This document shows, piece by piece, positions 8,316 through 15,700 of a stretch of DNA of 64,000 nt (positions are counted from its first letter, which is position 1; every line of letters starts with the position of its first letter). The position numbers and the translations under genes are program-made. The DNA lies in contig NZ_QXML01000001.1 in NCBI RefSeq assembly GCF_003583985.1, forward strand, positions 620,001 through 684,000. The letters run 5' to 3'. The notes under the pieces were generated by a model that saw nothing but the letters and a program-made list of their open reading frames with translations, did no database searches and was not told where the DNA came from. Origin of the DNA: Algoriphagus lacus. Its GTDB lineage: Bacteria > Bacteroidota > Bacteroidia > Cytophagales > Cyclobacteriaceae.

Positions 8316-9416
8316 ATGTTTCTCGAGGCCATCGACCTGATCCAGTTTAAAAATCACCTCAAGACACAGCTTGTTTTTAGCCCGCAAATCAACTGTATCA
8401 CCGGATTGAATGGCAGCGGCAAGACCAATATTCTGGATGCCATCCATTATTTGTCCCTGACAAAGAGCGCGGTACAGAGCAGCGATTCCCTGAATATTTC
8501 CCATGGACAGGATTTTTTTTCAATCAAGGGTAAGTTTGAGATCGGGGGGAAACCACTTGAAGTTCGATGCACGTTCGAATCGGGGAAGAAGAAACTGATC
8601 TATCAAAACGGCAAAGCCCTGGACAAAACGAGCGAACACGTGGGGATGATTCCGCTCGTTCTGATCGCACCCGATGATACAGAACTCATTAAAGGAGGAA
8701 GCGAAGGGCGAAGGAAATTTTTTGACGGGCTGATCTCCCAATTGGATCATCCATACCTGGATCAGCTAATCCGCTATCATCACTTTCTCAAACAGCGCAA
8801 TGCCCTGCTGAAACAATTTGCAGACACGGGCCGAAGAGACCTGACCCTATTGGGAAGCTACGATCAGGAACTGATCCGGCTGAGTGTTTTTTTGGCTAAA
8901 AGAAGGGCTAAACTTCTGCAGGAATTCGCACCGCTGCTTCAATCCCACTATTCGGAGATATCCCAAGGTCGGGAAAAAGTCTCCGTCAGCTATGAAACGG
9001 AGGCCTTGAGATCGGATTTTGGAGAATACTTTCTAAGTCTGCGTCAAAAGGATCTGGTCACCAAAAACAGCAACGCCGGAATCCATAAGGACGATTTCGA
9101 ATTCCAGATCGGGGAGCATTCCATCCGGAAAATCGGCAGTCAGGGTCAGCAAAAGTCCTATATTATCGCGTTGAAGCTGGCGCAGTTTCAGATTTTCGAA
9201 AAAGCCAAAGGCGAAAAACCCCTTCTGTTGCTCGATGATATCTTTGACAAGTTGGATGATGAGCGCATTGCCAAGCTGATGGATTTGGTTTCCCGGGGGA
9301 CTTTTGGGCAGATCTTCCTGACCGATGCCAGACCGGAGCGGTCAAAAGGCATTTTGGGAGCTTTGGATGCGGAAGTGCTCTTTTTTGATTTGGAAAAGGG
9401 TGAGTTAAAAAAGTAA
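8316..9416 (+). CDS. recF: DNA replication and repair protein RecF
   Basis: A 366-residue SMC-like ATPase of the RecFOR pathway that helps load RecA at single-strand gaps. Walker A is GLNGSGKTN (about residues 31-39). The ABC-type signature region is GSQGQQKSYIIALKLAQF, and Walker B is LLLDDIFDKLDDER, followed by the D-loop/switch TDARPERS. Length is normal. It is divergent from pdhA and ends at a bidirectional hairpin shared with the nucleotidyltransferase gene. dnaA, dnaN and gyrB are not adjacent, unlike the classical oriC arrangement. Confidence 0.95.
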   Translation: MFLEAIDLIQFKNHLKTQLVFSPQINCITGLNGSGKTNILDAIHYLSLTKSAVQSSDSLNISHGQDFFSIKGKFEIGGKPLEVRCTFESGKKKLIYQNGKALDKTSEHVGMIPLVLIAPDDTELIKGGSEGRRKFFDGLISQLDHPYLDQLIRYHHFLKQRNALLKQFADTGRRDLTLLGSYDQELIRLSVFLAKRRAKLLQEFAPLLQSHYSEISQGREKVSVSYETEALRSDFGEYFLSLRQKDLVTKNSNAGIHKDDFEFQIGEHSIRKIGSQGQQKSYIIALKLAQFQIFEKAKGEKPLLLLDDIFDKLDDERIAKLMDLVSRGTFGQIFLTDARPERSKGILGALDAEVLFFDLEKGELKK

Positions 9417-9417
9417 A

Positions 9418-9437
9418 AAAGAGGCCGAAGCCTCTTT
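9418..9437. terminator. Bidirectional terminator between recF and the nucleotidyltransferase gene
   Basis: Stem AAAGAGGC/GCCTCTTT with loop CGAA, flanked by A run and T run. It serves the two convergent genes. Confidence 0.85.
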
Positions 9438-9440
9438 CCT

Positions 9441-10346
9441 TTATTTCCACAAATCTGCTGGATATTCCCCTGTATCATGAAGTTTTTTCAGGGCTTCGAT
9501 TACGACTGGGCGATCCTCGGTGTAGGTTACCCCAAACCAGGTTTTCCCACCCGGCAGGATTTCGAAAGCCGCCTTTCCTGCCTTGATCAGGTTATTGGCT
9601 ACGGTCGGGATATAGAACTCTGATTTCAGATTGTTCAAATTTGCAGGAAGGAATTCATTCCACATCTGCTCAATGTCTCCGAAAACCTCCTGGTGGAATC
9701 CCCAAAAATTCATGCTGACAGGCGTATTCTCAGCAATCTCCAACACTTCCCCTTCACCGCGGCTGACGATTTTATCTCCTTCTCTGGCAATGGAAGTCCG
9801 CTCGGTCATCCCGATCAGCTGGCCTTTTTCGTTGGTTTCGCAGACTCCTCGGCTTACGGTTCCGTTTTCAGAAAGCACGTTTTGAATTGCATAGCCTACC
9901 ATGGCATGCAGGTCAGGACGGACATCCGTGGAAAGGAATTTACCCAAAACCTCAAACGCTTCTTTCCCATAAAAATCATCCGCATTGATCACCGCGAAGG
10001 GCTCTTGGATGGCATCTTTGGCACAAAGCACCGCATGTGCAGTACCAAAGGGCTTCACCCGATCGGCCTGCTTCAATTCGGCAGGTACAAAGCTGTCCAG
10101 GGACTGAATCACCCAATCCACTTCGATTTTTCCTTCCAGCTTGGGGAGAAATTTTTCCTTTGCGACGTCCAAAATCTCCTGGCGAACAATAAACACCACC
10201 TTGCCAAAACCGGCACGGATGGCATCAAAGATGGAATACTCTAAAATGGTTTCGCCACTTGGGCCGAAACCGTCAATCTGCTTGTTTCCTCCATAGCGGC
10301 TGCCCATTCCGGCTGCCAAAACGAGGAGTGTTGGTTTGTTAGTCAT
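9441..10346 (-). CDS. Sugar-phosphate nucleotidyltransferase family protein
   Basis: A 301-residue GT-A fold NTP transferase. The nucleotide-binding signature LAAGMGSRYGGNKQ (residues 10-23) is followed by DGFGPSGETILEYS. The metal-binding region is AVINADDFYG, and EFYIPTVANNLI lies near the end. It should activate a sugar-1-phosphate to a UDP-, GDP- or dTDP-sugar; the exact sugar is not clear. From memory, this subfamily often neighbours APH-fold sugar kinases in Bacteroidota, so the kinase at 804-1874 is a plausible partner. It is convergent with recF. Confidence 0.82.
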   Translation of the reverse strand: MTNKPTLLVLAAGMGSRYGGNKQIDGFGPSGETILEYSIFDAIRAGFGKVVFIVRQEILDVAKEKFLPKLEGKIEVDWVIQSLDSFVPAELKQADRVKPFGTAHAVLCAKDAIQEPFAVINADDFYGKEAFEVLGKFLSTDVRPDLHAMVGYAIQNVLSENGTVSRGVCETNEKGQLIGMTERTSIAREGDKIVSRGEGEVLEIAENTPVSMNFWGFHQEVFGDIEQMWNEFLPANLNNLKSEFYIPTVANNLIKAGKAAFEILPGGKTWFGVTYTEDRPVVIEALKKLHDTGEYPADLWK

Positions 10347-10369
10347 TTTCAGCTATTAAAAAACGCTTG

Positions 10370-10377
10370 CAAAATTA
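10370..10377 (-). promoter_or_regulatory. -7 promoter element of the nucleotidyltransferase gene
   Basis: An exact TAATTTTG on the minus strand, 23 bases before the ATG. The 12-base context GACTAATTTTGC is identical to the one upstream of atpD at 42480-42487. Confidence 0.6.
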
Positions 10378-10505
10378 GTCTATTAAACGAGGCGGACAAA
10401 TCAGGGAAAGTGGAGGACCAAAATCAACCCATTTGCTGGTTATGTACCAAGTCTTCGAATTTCGGGCATGCTACTCCATTAGCAAAAAAGCCTTTTCAAC
10501 AAAAA

Positions 10506-10528
10506 GCCCCGAAAAGTAATTTCGGGGC
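10506..10528 (-). terminator. Terminator of the 61-residue protein gene
   Basis: A 9-bp perfect stem GCCCCGAAA/TTTCGGGGC followed by TTTTT on the minus strand. Confidence 0.85.
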
Positions 10529-10552
10529 CAGTGTTCTTGAAGGTATTTAGTA

Positions 10553-10738
10553 CTAAGCTGGTTTAAAGTAACGGTTGAGAATGGGCTGATGACTCATGCC
10601 AAACATTTGATAGCACCAATCTCTAAACTCTTCGATTTCCGCCGGCATCAAATACCGAAGTCCTTTTTTCAATTCCCGCTCAAACAAATACGTGCTAAAG
10701 CTGACTTTTTGCAAAATGGTCTTCACATATTCTATCAT
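10553..10738 (-). CDS. Small conserved-looking hypothetical protein (61 aa)
   Basis: I do not recognise a named family. The protein begins MIEYVKTILQKVSFSTYLF and has an amphipathic helical centre rich in Glu, Leu and Lys. A FRDWCYQMFG segment follows and it ends NRYFKPA. No signal peptide or membrane segment is visible. Clean reading frame, its own rho-independent terminator and spacing from neighbours support a real gene. I have an impression of similar 60-residue proteins in other Cytophagales, which I cannot verify. Function unknown. Confidence 0.65.
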   Translation of the reverse strand: MIEYVKTILQKVSFSTYLFERELKKGLRYLMPAEIEEFRDWCYQMFGMSHQPILNRYFKPA

Positions 10739-10840
10739 GACTGCTTGGATTTGGGTTTATTAACTGATTTTAAGGTTCCATACGAAGTCTTTTCCACATA
10801 TGTTACGTTATTTTGGAGGCCCATAGAAGAGAATAATCCC

Positions 10841-10848
10841 TATTTTCG
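10841..10848 (+). promoter_or_regulatory. Candidate -7 element of the batD-aroC operon
   Basis: TATTTTCG (one mismatch from TAnnTTTG) ends five bases before the ATG at 10854, so the transcript may be leaderless. Confidence 0.45.
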
Positions 10849-10853
10849 CATCC

Positions 10854-12299
10854 ATGATCAAAACGGCGTTTCGTCTAGCTTTCGTATGTATGTCCTTCCT
10901 ATTTGTGAATTTTTCACAAGCGCAGGAAGTGCAGATTGAATTGGGGCCGGATGAAATCGGACTCAACGAGACCTTCACGATCAAAGTCACCCTGTCCAAT
11001 GACAAAATCAAATCCTACGACCAGTTTCCGGAGATTCAGGGTTTTCAAAAGCAGGGAATCTCCCAATCCTCGTCCATGAATATCATCAATGGACAGATGA
11101 GCAGCTCCAACAGTATCATTCAGTATTACAAGCCGACACGAAAAGGCCAATTTACCCTCGGCAACTTCTCAGTTTTGATCAATGGAGAATCCTTCTCCTC
11201 TCCGGGGAAAAAAATCACCGTAGGCGATGCGGTAAGTACGCAGGGATTAGGAGGAAATGCAGCAGACCCTTTTGCGGATTTCTTTGGAAGGAATGCGGAA
11301 GAACCCGAATATGTGGAATTGGACGACGATGCTTTTTTCTCTGTTTCGGTGGACAAAAAGGAGATTTTTGCCGGGGAAGGATTCAACCTGAACCTTGCTT
11401 TTTACATGTCTGAGCAGAATCAGGCGCCTTTTCAGTTTTATGAACCGGGAAAGCAGTTGGATGCTGTCCTTAAGAAACTCAAACCCAACAATGCCTGGGA
11501 AGAAAACTTCAACATTACCAACATCGAACCAGAAGTAGTGGAAATCAACGGAAAGCGATGGATTCGGTACAAAGTTTATGAAGCTTCATTTTTCCCATTT
11601 TCTGAAGGGACCATTGAGATCCCACGAGTTCCTTGGGAAATGATCAAATACAAAGTGGCCAAAAATCCCACGTTTTTCGGAGCAAACCGTCAGGAGGACT
11701 TCAAGACATTTTATTCCAATCCCCAAACCATCACTGTAAAACCGCTACCTCCGCACCCGCTCAAAAATGAAGTCAGTGTAGGTGTTTTTCAGCTGAGAGA
11801 AAATATCAGTACACTCGAAGTGGAGACCGGTCAGGGATTTGATTACAACTTTGGAATCAATGGAGTCGGAAACATCAATTCGGTATCCGCTCCCAAAAGA
11901 ATGCCCGGAGCAAACCTGAATACGTTTGACCCGAATGTACGTCAGCAAATCAACCGGGGCTATGGGCGAGTTTCAGGCATCAAAGAATTCAATTACTTTA
12001 TCACAATCAATGAAGCGGGTGAATACGAGTTGGATGATCACTTCAATTGGATTTATTTCGATCCGGTGCGGGCAGTCTATGACACGCTGATGCCTCAGGC
12101 AAAAATTGTTGTCTCCGGCGAAAGCAAAGTAAATGAGGCTTTATCGGGTCAAAGACTGGGTGGAATCTATGACAAGATCGATACGGAAAGTAATCAATTT
12201 GCCAACGAGCAATACAAATACTATTTCATGACTGCCATCAACCTGCTCCTTCTCGGGGCAGTGGCGCTGCTGGCGGTCCTCATAATCAAGAAGAAATAA
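10854..12299 (+). CDS. BatD family protein
   Basis: A 481-residue envelope protein. An N-terminal signal peptide ends near FSQAQ. A large beta-rich periplasmic part contains the BatD signature near residues 30-110 ([27 protein letters not shown]). One C-terminal transmembrane helix ends in a KKK stop-transfer. BatD proteins usually sit with MoxR and BatA/B/C/E VWA proteins linked to oxygen tolerance in Bacteroides. Here none of those partners is present; the stop codon overlaps the aroC start by one base (TAATG), so the gene looks translationally coupled to aroC. Confidence 0.85.
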   Translation: MIKTAFRLAFVCMSFLFVNFSQAQEVQIELGPDEIGLNETFTIKVTLSNDKIKSYDQFPEIQGFQKQGISQSSSMNIINGQMSSSNSIIQYYKPTRKGQFTLGNFSVLINGESFSSPGKKITVGDAVSTQGLGGNAADPFADFFGRNAEEPEYVELDDDAFFSVSVDKKEIFAGEGFNLNLAFYMSEQNQAPFQFYEPGKQLDAVLKKLKPNNAWEENFNITNIEPEVVEINGKRWIRYKVYEASFFPFSEGTIEIPRVPWEMIKYKVAKNPTFFGANRQEDFKTFYSNPQTITVKPLPPHPLKNEVSVGVFQLRENISTLEVETGQGFDYNFGINGVGNINSVSAPKRMPGANLNTFDPNVRQQINRGYGRVSGIKEFNYFITINEAGEYELDDHFNWIYFDPVRAVYDTLMPQAKIVVSGESKVNEALSGQRLGGIYDKIDTESNQFANEQYKYYFMTAINLLLLGAVALLAVLIIKKK

Positions 12300-13384
12300 T
12301 GGGAAATTCATTCGGCAGGCTTTTCAGGCTCACGACCTTTGGTGAATCACACGGAAAAGCACTTGGAGCGATCGTGGAAGGTTGTCCTGCAGGTCTGGAA
12401 CTGGACGAAGAACAAATCCGGCTGGAAATGCAACGCAGAAAACCTGGACAATCCAAAATCACTACGCAACGCAAAGAGGAGGACGAAATCGAAATCCTGT
12501 CCGGCGTTTTTGAAGGAAAAACCACCGGCACTCCAATTGGTATCGTAATTCAAAACTCAGATCAGAAAAGCAAGGATTACTCCCACATTGCGGACAAGTT
12601 TCGCCCTTCACATGCCGATTACACCTATTTTGAAAAATACGGCATCCGGGATTATCGAGGAGGTGGGCGGTCAAGTGCACGTGAGACTGCCGCACGGGTT
12701 GCTGGAGGAGCTATTGCCAAGCAGTTTCTAGCTGCCAAAGGAGTGAAAATCCAGGCTTTTGTCTCCCAAGTGGGTGACTTGGCGTTGGAAAAACCCTATC
12801 ATGAGTTGAACCTGGATGTGGCGGAAGAAAATATCGTCCGCTGTCCTGACCCGGAAACTGCCGAAAAAATGATCGCACTGATCGATTCGGTTCGCTTGGA
12901 CCGTGATACCATCGGTGGCGTGGTGACCTGCGTCATCAAAAATACCCCTCCCGGCTTAGGTGAACCCGTCTTTGACCGGCTTCATGCCGAACTGGGTAAG
13001 GCTATGCTCAGCATCAATGCTGTGAAAGGGTTCGAATATGGAAGTGGATTTGAGGGTGTGAAAATGCGGGGATCCCAGCACAACGATACCTTTGTTAAGG
13101 AAGGTGAAAAAGTACATACCCTGACCAACCATTCCGGTGGAATTCAGGGAGGAATCAGCAACGGAGAAGACATCTACTTCCGAGTGGCTTTCAAACCAGT
13201 TGCCACGATCATGCAGGATCAGGAATCCCTCAATGAGGCAGGGGAAACCGTCACCGTGAGCGGAAAAGGACGCCATGATCCCTGCGTTGTTCCCCGGGCA
13301 GTACCGATTGTGGAAGCAATGGCAGCTTTGGTCATCGCAGATTTTCTTCTGCTGTCCAAGACCAATAAACTTTCGGAGATTTAA
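12299..13384 (+). CDS. aroC: Chorismate synthase
   Basis: A 361-residue enzyme converting 5-enolpyruvylshikimate 3-phosphate to chorismate using reduced FMN, the last shikimate step. Signatures: [20 protein letters not shown] at the N-terminus, [19 protein letters not shown] in the middle, and [15 protein letters not shown] near the end. Length is normal. The ATG overlaps the batD stop. It converges with the serC-like/aroQ pair, so two shikimate-pathway enzymes flank one terminator. Confidence 0.97.
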   Translation: MGNSFGRLFRLTTFGESHGKALGAIVEGCPAGLELDEEQIRLEMQRRKPGQSKITTQRKEEDEIEILSGVFEGKTTGTPIGIVIQNSDQKSKDYSHIADKFRPSHADYTYFEKYGIRDYRGGGRSSARETAARVAGGAIAKQFLAAKGVKIQAFVSQVGDLALEKPYHELNLDVAEENIVRCPDPETAEKMIALIDSVRLDRDTIGGVVTCVIKNTPPGLGEPVFDRLHAELGKAMLSINAVKGFEYGSGFEGVKMRGSQHNDTFVKEGEKVHTLTNHSGGIQGGISNGEDIYFRVAFKPVATIMQDQESLNEAGETVTVSGKGRHDPCVVPRAVPIVEAMAALVIADFLLLSKTNKLSEI

Positions 13385-13399
13385 GTTGGAATAAAATTA

Positions 13400-13425
13400 A
13401 AAATGCCCGGTCAGCCGGGCATTTT
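13400..13425. terminator. Bidirectional terminator between aroC and the serC-like gene
   Basis: An 11-bp perfect stem (13400-13410 with 13415-13425), loop TCAG, with A and T runs on both sides. Confidence 0.9.
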
Positions 13426-13427
13426 TC

Positions 13428-14483
13428 TTAGTAGTTTTTCAGAAACTCAATCAGCCGATCAAATTCTGCATCCGTAATCGCCGGGAAATTGGCAATCCGG
13501 AAACTCGTCGGTTTGAGTGGGCCATAGCCACTTCCAAGCTGCATGCCTTCTTTTTCTGCGGCTTTTTTCACAGCCGAAATCAATTCTTCATTTCCTGCAA
13601 CAGCCATGACCGTTGAGCTTCGAGTCTGGTCATTGTCCACCAGCATCCTAAACTTGGAAGTCTGGGCAATACAGTTTTCAAGCTTTCTCATTCTGGATCG
13701 AATTCTGGCATCCACGTGCTGAATCTCCTGCATGTCCTTCAGCACCCGATTGAGCAGGTAGATCCCAAACACATTCGGGGTGTAATGCGTCTGATACCCG
13801 GCAGCATTTTCCAGGATAAAACTCAGGCTGTTGTATCTTCCTTTTTCGCCTTTTCGTTCGGCTTTTTCGATGGCTTTGGGAGATACGATCAATATTCCCA
13901 AACCCGCTGGAAGACCGAAGCACTTCTGAACTGAAGCGTACCAAATATCTGCCAAACTGAAATCGAGCTCAATTCCCGCCATGGAAGAGGTCGTGTCCAC
14001 GGCAATCATTTTCTCCGGATATTTTCTTCCGATTTCGGTGATGACCGACATCGGCACCTGAGAGGCATTGGCTGTCTCATTTTGGGTCACGGCGATCAGG
14101 TCAAATCCTTCTCCGATTTCCAGATTTGGCACATCCACTGACTGATTGGCTTCGATTTTCAAAGCAGCAGAGGCAGGAATGATGTGTTTGGCGTATTCAA
14201 ACCATTTTTTACCAAAGGAGCCGGAATAAATATGATAGCTGGCTTTTTCCACAATGGATTGGGAGATGATCTCCCAGCTTTCCGTAGCAGATGAAGTAAA
14301 CAAAAGTTTGTAATTATCCGGCATGTGGAGCTTTTCTCGCATCAACTGCTCAGTCTCCTGATAGAGATGCATGAAGGCGTTGCTTCGGTGATTTGCGCTG
14401 AGGATTCCCTGATTGTAGGCATCCTGCATGTATTTTGGAAGGGCGTCGTAAACTTTGGATGGCCCGGGAGCAAAAGTGATCAT
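13428..14483 (-). CDS. serC: Class V aminotransferase, probable phosphoserine aminotransferase
   Basis: A 351-residue PLP-dependent enzyme of fold type I. It opens with ITFAPGPSKVYDALP, typical of SerC and alanine-glyoxylate aminotransferases. The PLP lysine is K187 in SVQKCFGLPAG, and the phosphate-cup segment is LFTSSATESW. The FAPGPSK start and short C-terminal domain favour 3-phosphohydroxypyruvate/phosphoserine transamination (serine synthesis), although a different small-molecule transaminase is possible. The start codon overlaps the aroQ stop by four bases (ATGA), indicating translational coupling. Confidence 0.8.
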   Translation of the reverse strand: MITFAPGPSKVYDALPKYMQDAYNQGILSANHRSNAFMHLYQETEQLMREKLHMPDNYKLLFTSSATESWEIISQSIVEKASYHIYSGSFGKKWFEYAKHIIPASAALKIEANQSVDVPNLEIGEGFDLIAVTQNETANASQVPMSVITEIGRKYPEKMIAVDTTSSMAGIELDFSLADIWYASVQKCFGLPAGLGILIVSPKAIEKAERKGEKGRYNSLSFILENAAGYQTHYTPNVFGIYLLNRVLKDMQEIQHVDARIRSRMRKLENCIAQTSKFRMLVDNDQTRSSTVMAVAGNEELISAVKKAAEKEGMQLGSGYGPLKPTSFRIANFPAITDAEFDRLIEFLKNY

Positions 14484-14908
14484 AAGTCTGGGGAGTTGAG
14501 AAAATACATGACACCGAGTTCATAGCCTTTCAGGCCTAAGCCTGAAATCATTCCGACGCAGGATTTGGAAATGATGCTTTTGTGACGGAATTCTTCCCGC
14601 TTGTAAATGTTGGAAATGTGAACTTCCAAAACTGGGGTAGTCACGCCTGATATGGCATCCGAAATGGCCACGGAAGTGTGTGTGTAGCCTCCTGCATTGA
14701 GCAAAATGGCATCGTAATCAAAGCCTACTTCATGGATTTTGGAAATCAACTCTCCTTCTACATTGCTTTGAAAATAGTGGAGTTCTACCTGTGGAAAGCG
14801 TTTTTGCAAATGCTCAAAGAAATCCTCGAAAGTCTCACTTCCGTAGATTTCGGGCTCCCGCTTTCCGAGTAAATTGAGGTTGGGTCCGTTGATAATTTGA
14901 ATTTTCAA
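14480..14908 (-). CDS. aroQ: 3-dehydroquinate dehydratase, type II
   Basis: A 142-residue flavodoxin-like enzyme that dehydrates 3-dehydroquinate to 3-dehydroshikimate; the family forms dodecamers. Signatures: IINGPNLNLLGKREPEIYG at the N-terminus with the catalytic Tyr, LNAGGYTHTSVAI, and EVHISNIYKREEFRHKS with the catalytic His. The first codon giving the family N-terminus MKIQIINGP is TTG at 14906-14908; no ATG is nearby. Transcribed before and coupled to the serC-like gene. Confidence 0.95.
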   Translation of the reverse strand: MKIQIINGPNLNLLGKREPEIYGSETFEDFFEHLQKRFPQVELHYFQSNVEGELISKIHEVGFDYDAILLNAGGYTHTSVAISDAISGVTTPVLEVHISNIYKREEFRHKSIISKSCVGMISGLGLKGYELGVMYFLNSPDL

Positions 14909-15017
14909 GGTAAAATAGGTTTAGGTTCCGAAGTGGAATTTCAAAGGTAAATGTTAGCAAGTCAATGCCAAAGGGTTAATTCCCAAATGCGAAGATGAAT
15001 TCAAAGGGGATTGGGTA

Positions 15018-15668
15018 CTACTCTTTTCGCTCTTTTATGCGGAAAAGATAGGCCAGGGTAAACTCGATATTGGTGGATCTCATATCAAAAACCCGATCCT
15101 GGGATTCCGGGTTGGTGAAATCATAAGCAAATCGGGCCTCTGCTGAAAGAGTACTTTTCCCAAAAAGCTTGGAAATTCCCGCACCGGCTGTGATGCCGTA
15201 CATAAACTTGTTCGGATTATCGGCTGCTCCACCATAAGTCGGCAATTCAGGGGGAGTTGCTCCCGAGTATTCTCGGGTGAGATCCTCTGCTTTGACCAGA
15301 TATCCCAAATGAGGCCCGGCTTTAATCTGAAACCGCCCGGATCTTCCAGCAAAAAAACTGGCTAAAAAAGGCACTTTCAGGTAGGTGAGTTCGCTGTGGT
15401 TCAATTCCCCTTCTCCGTTAAACTGGCGAAATCCCAACGTTATCTGTTGAATGTTGAGTTCGACGCCGGCATTTTTTGAGTTAAAATACTCCACCACGAA
15501 TGCAAAAGTCGGGGCTCCGATTCCATCCACATTGGTACTCCGATTCGATGCAGTAGGCTGGTAACTGTAAGAAGAGGTGGCATATCCTCCTCTGATTCCG
15601 ACACTCAGCTGTGCATATACACTGACCGGTAAAACGAATAGGAACAGAAAGACAAGGGATTTTTGCAT
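15018..15668 (-). CDS. Outer-membrane beta-barrel protein
   Basis: A 216-residue protein. A signal peptide (LFLFVLPVSVYAQ) is followed by alternating hydrophobic/polar strands typical of eight-stranded PorT/OmpW-like barrels. Examples are LSVGIRGGYATSSY, FQIKAGPHLGYLVKA, FMYGITAGAGISK and the aromatic-ending IEFTLAYLFRI. No ligand can be inferred. An exact TATTTTTG lies three bases before the ATG at 15668 and overlaps the in-frame TTG at 15674, so 15668 is the start. It follows the large TonB-plug protein on the same strand by about 30 bases but appears to have its own promoter. Confidence 0.82.
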   Translation of the reverse strand: MQKSLVFLFLFVLPVSVYAQLSVGIRGGYATSSYSYQPTASNRSTNVDGIGAPTFAFVVEYFNSKNAGVELNIQQITLGFRQFNGEGELNHSELTYLKVPFLASFFAGRSGRFQIKAGPHLGYLVKAEDLTREYSGATPPELPTYGGAADNPNKFMYGITAGAGISKLFGKSTLSAEARFAYDFTNPESQDRVFDMRSTNIEFTLAYLFRIKERKE

Positions 15669-15671
15669 GGC

Positions 15672-15679
15672 CAAAAATA
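15672..15679 (-). promoter_or_regulatory. -7 promoter element of the outer-membrane protein gene
   Basis: An exact TATTTTTG on the minus strand, three bases before the ATG at 15668; predicts a leaderless or nearly leaderless mRNA. Confidence 0.55.
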
Positions 15680-15700
15680 AAGGAAATAGGCTTACCTGTC

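Noticed and set aside
8226..9416. Replication-origin neighbourhood suggested by recF
   Set aside because: No dnaA, dnaN or gyrB and no cluster of DnaA boxes noticed; recF is often away from the origin in Bacteroidota.
9693..10244. 183-codon open frame antisense to the nucleotidyltransferase
   Set aside because: Fully contained within a gene with clear motifs; no promoter and no family features.
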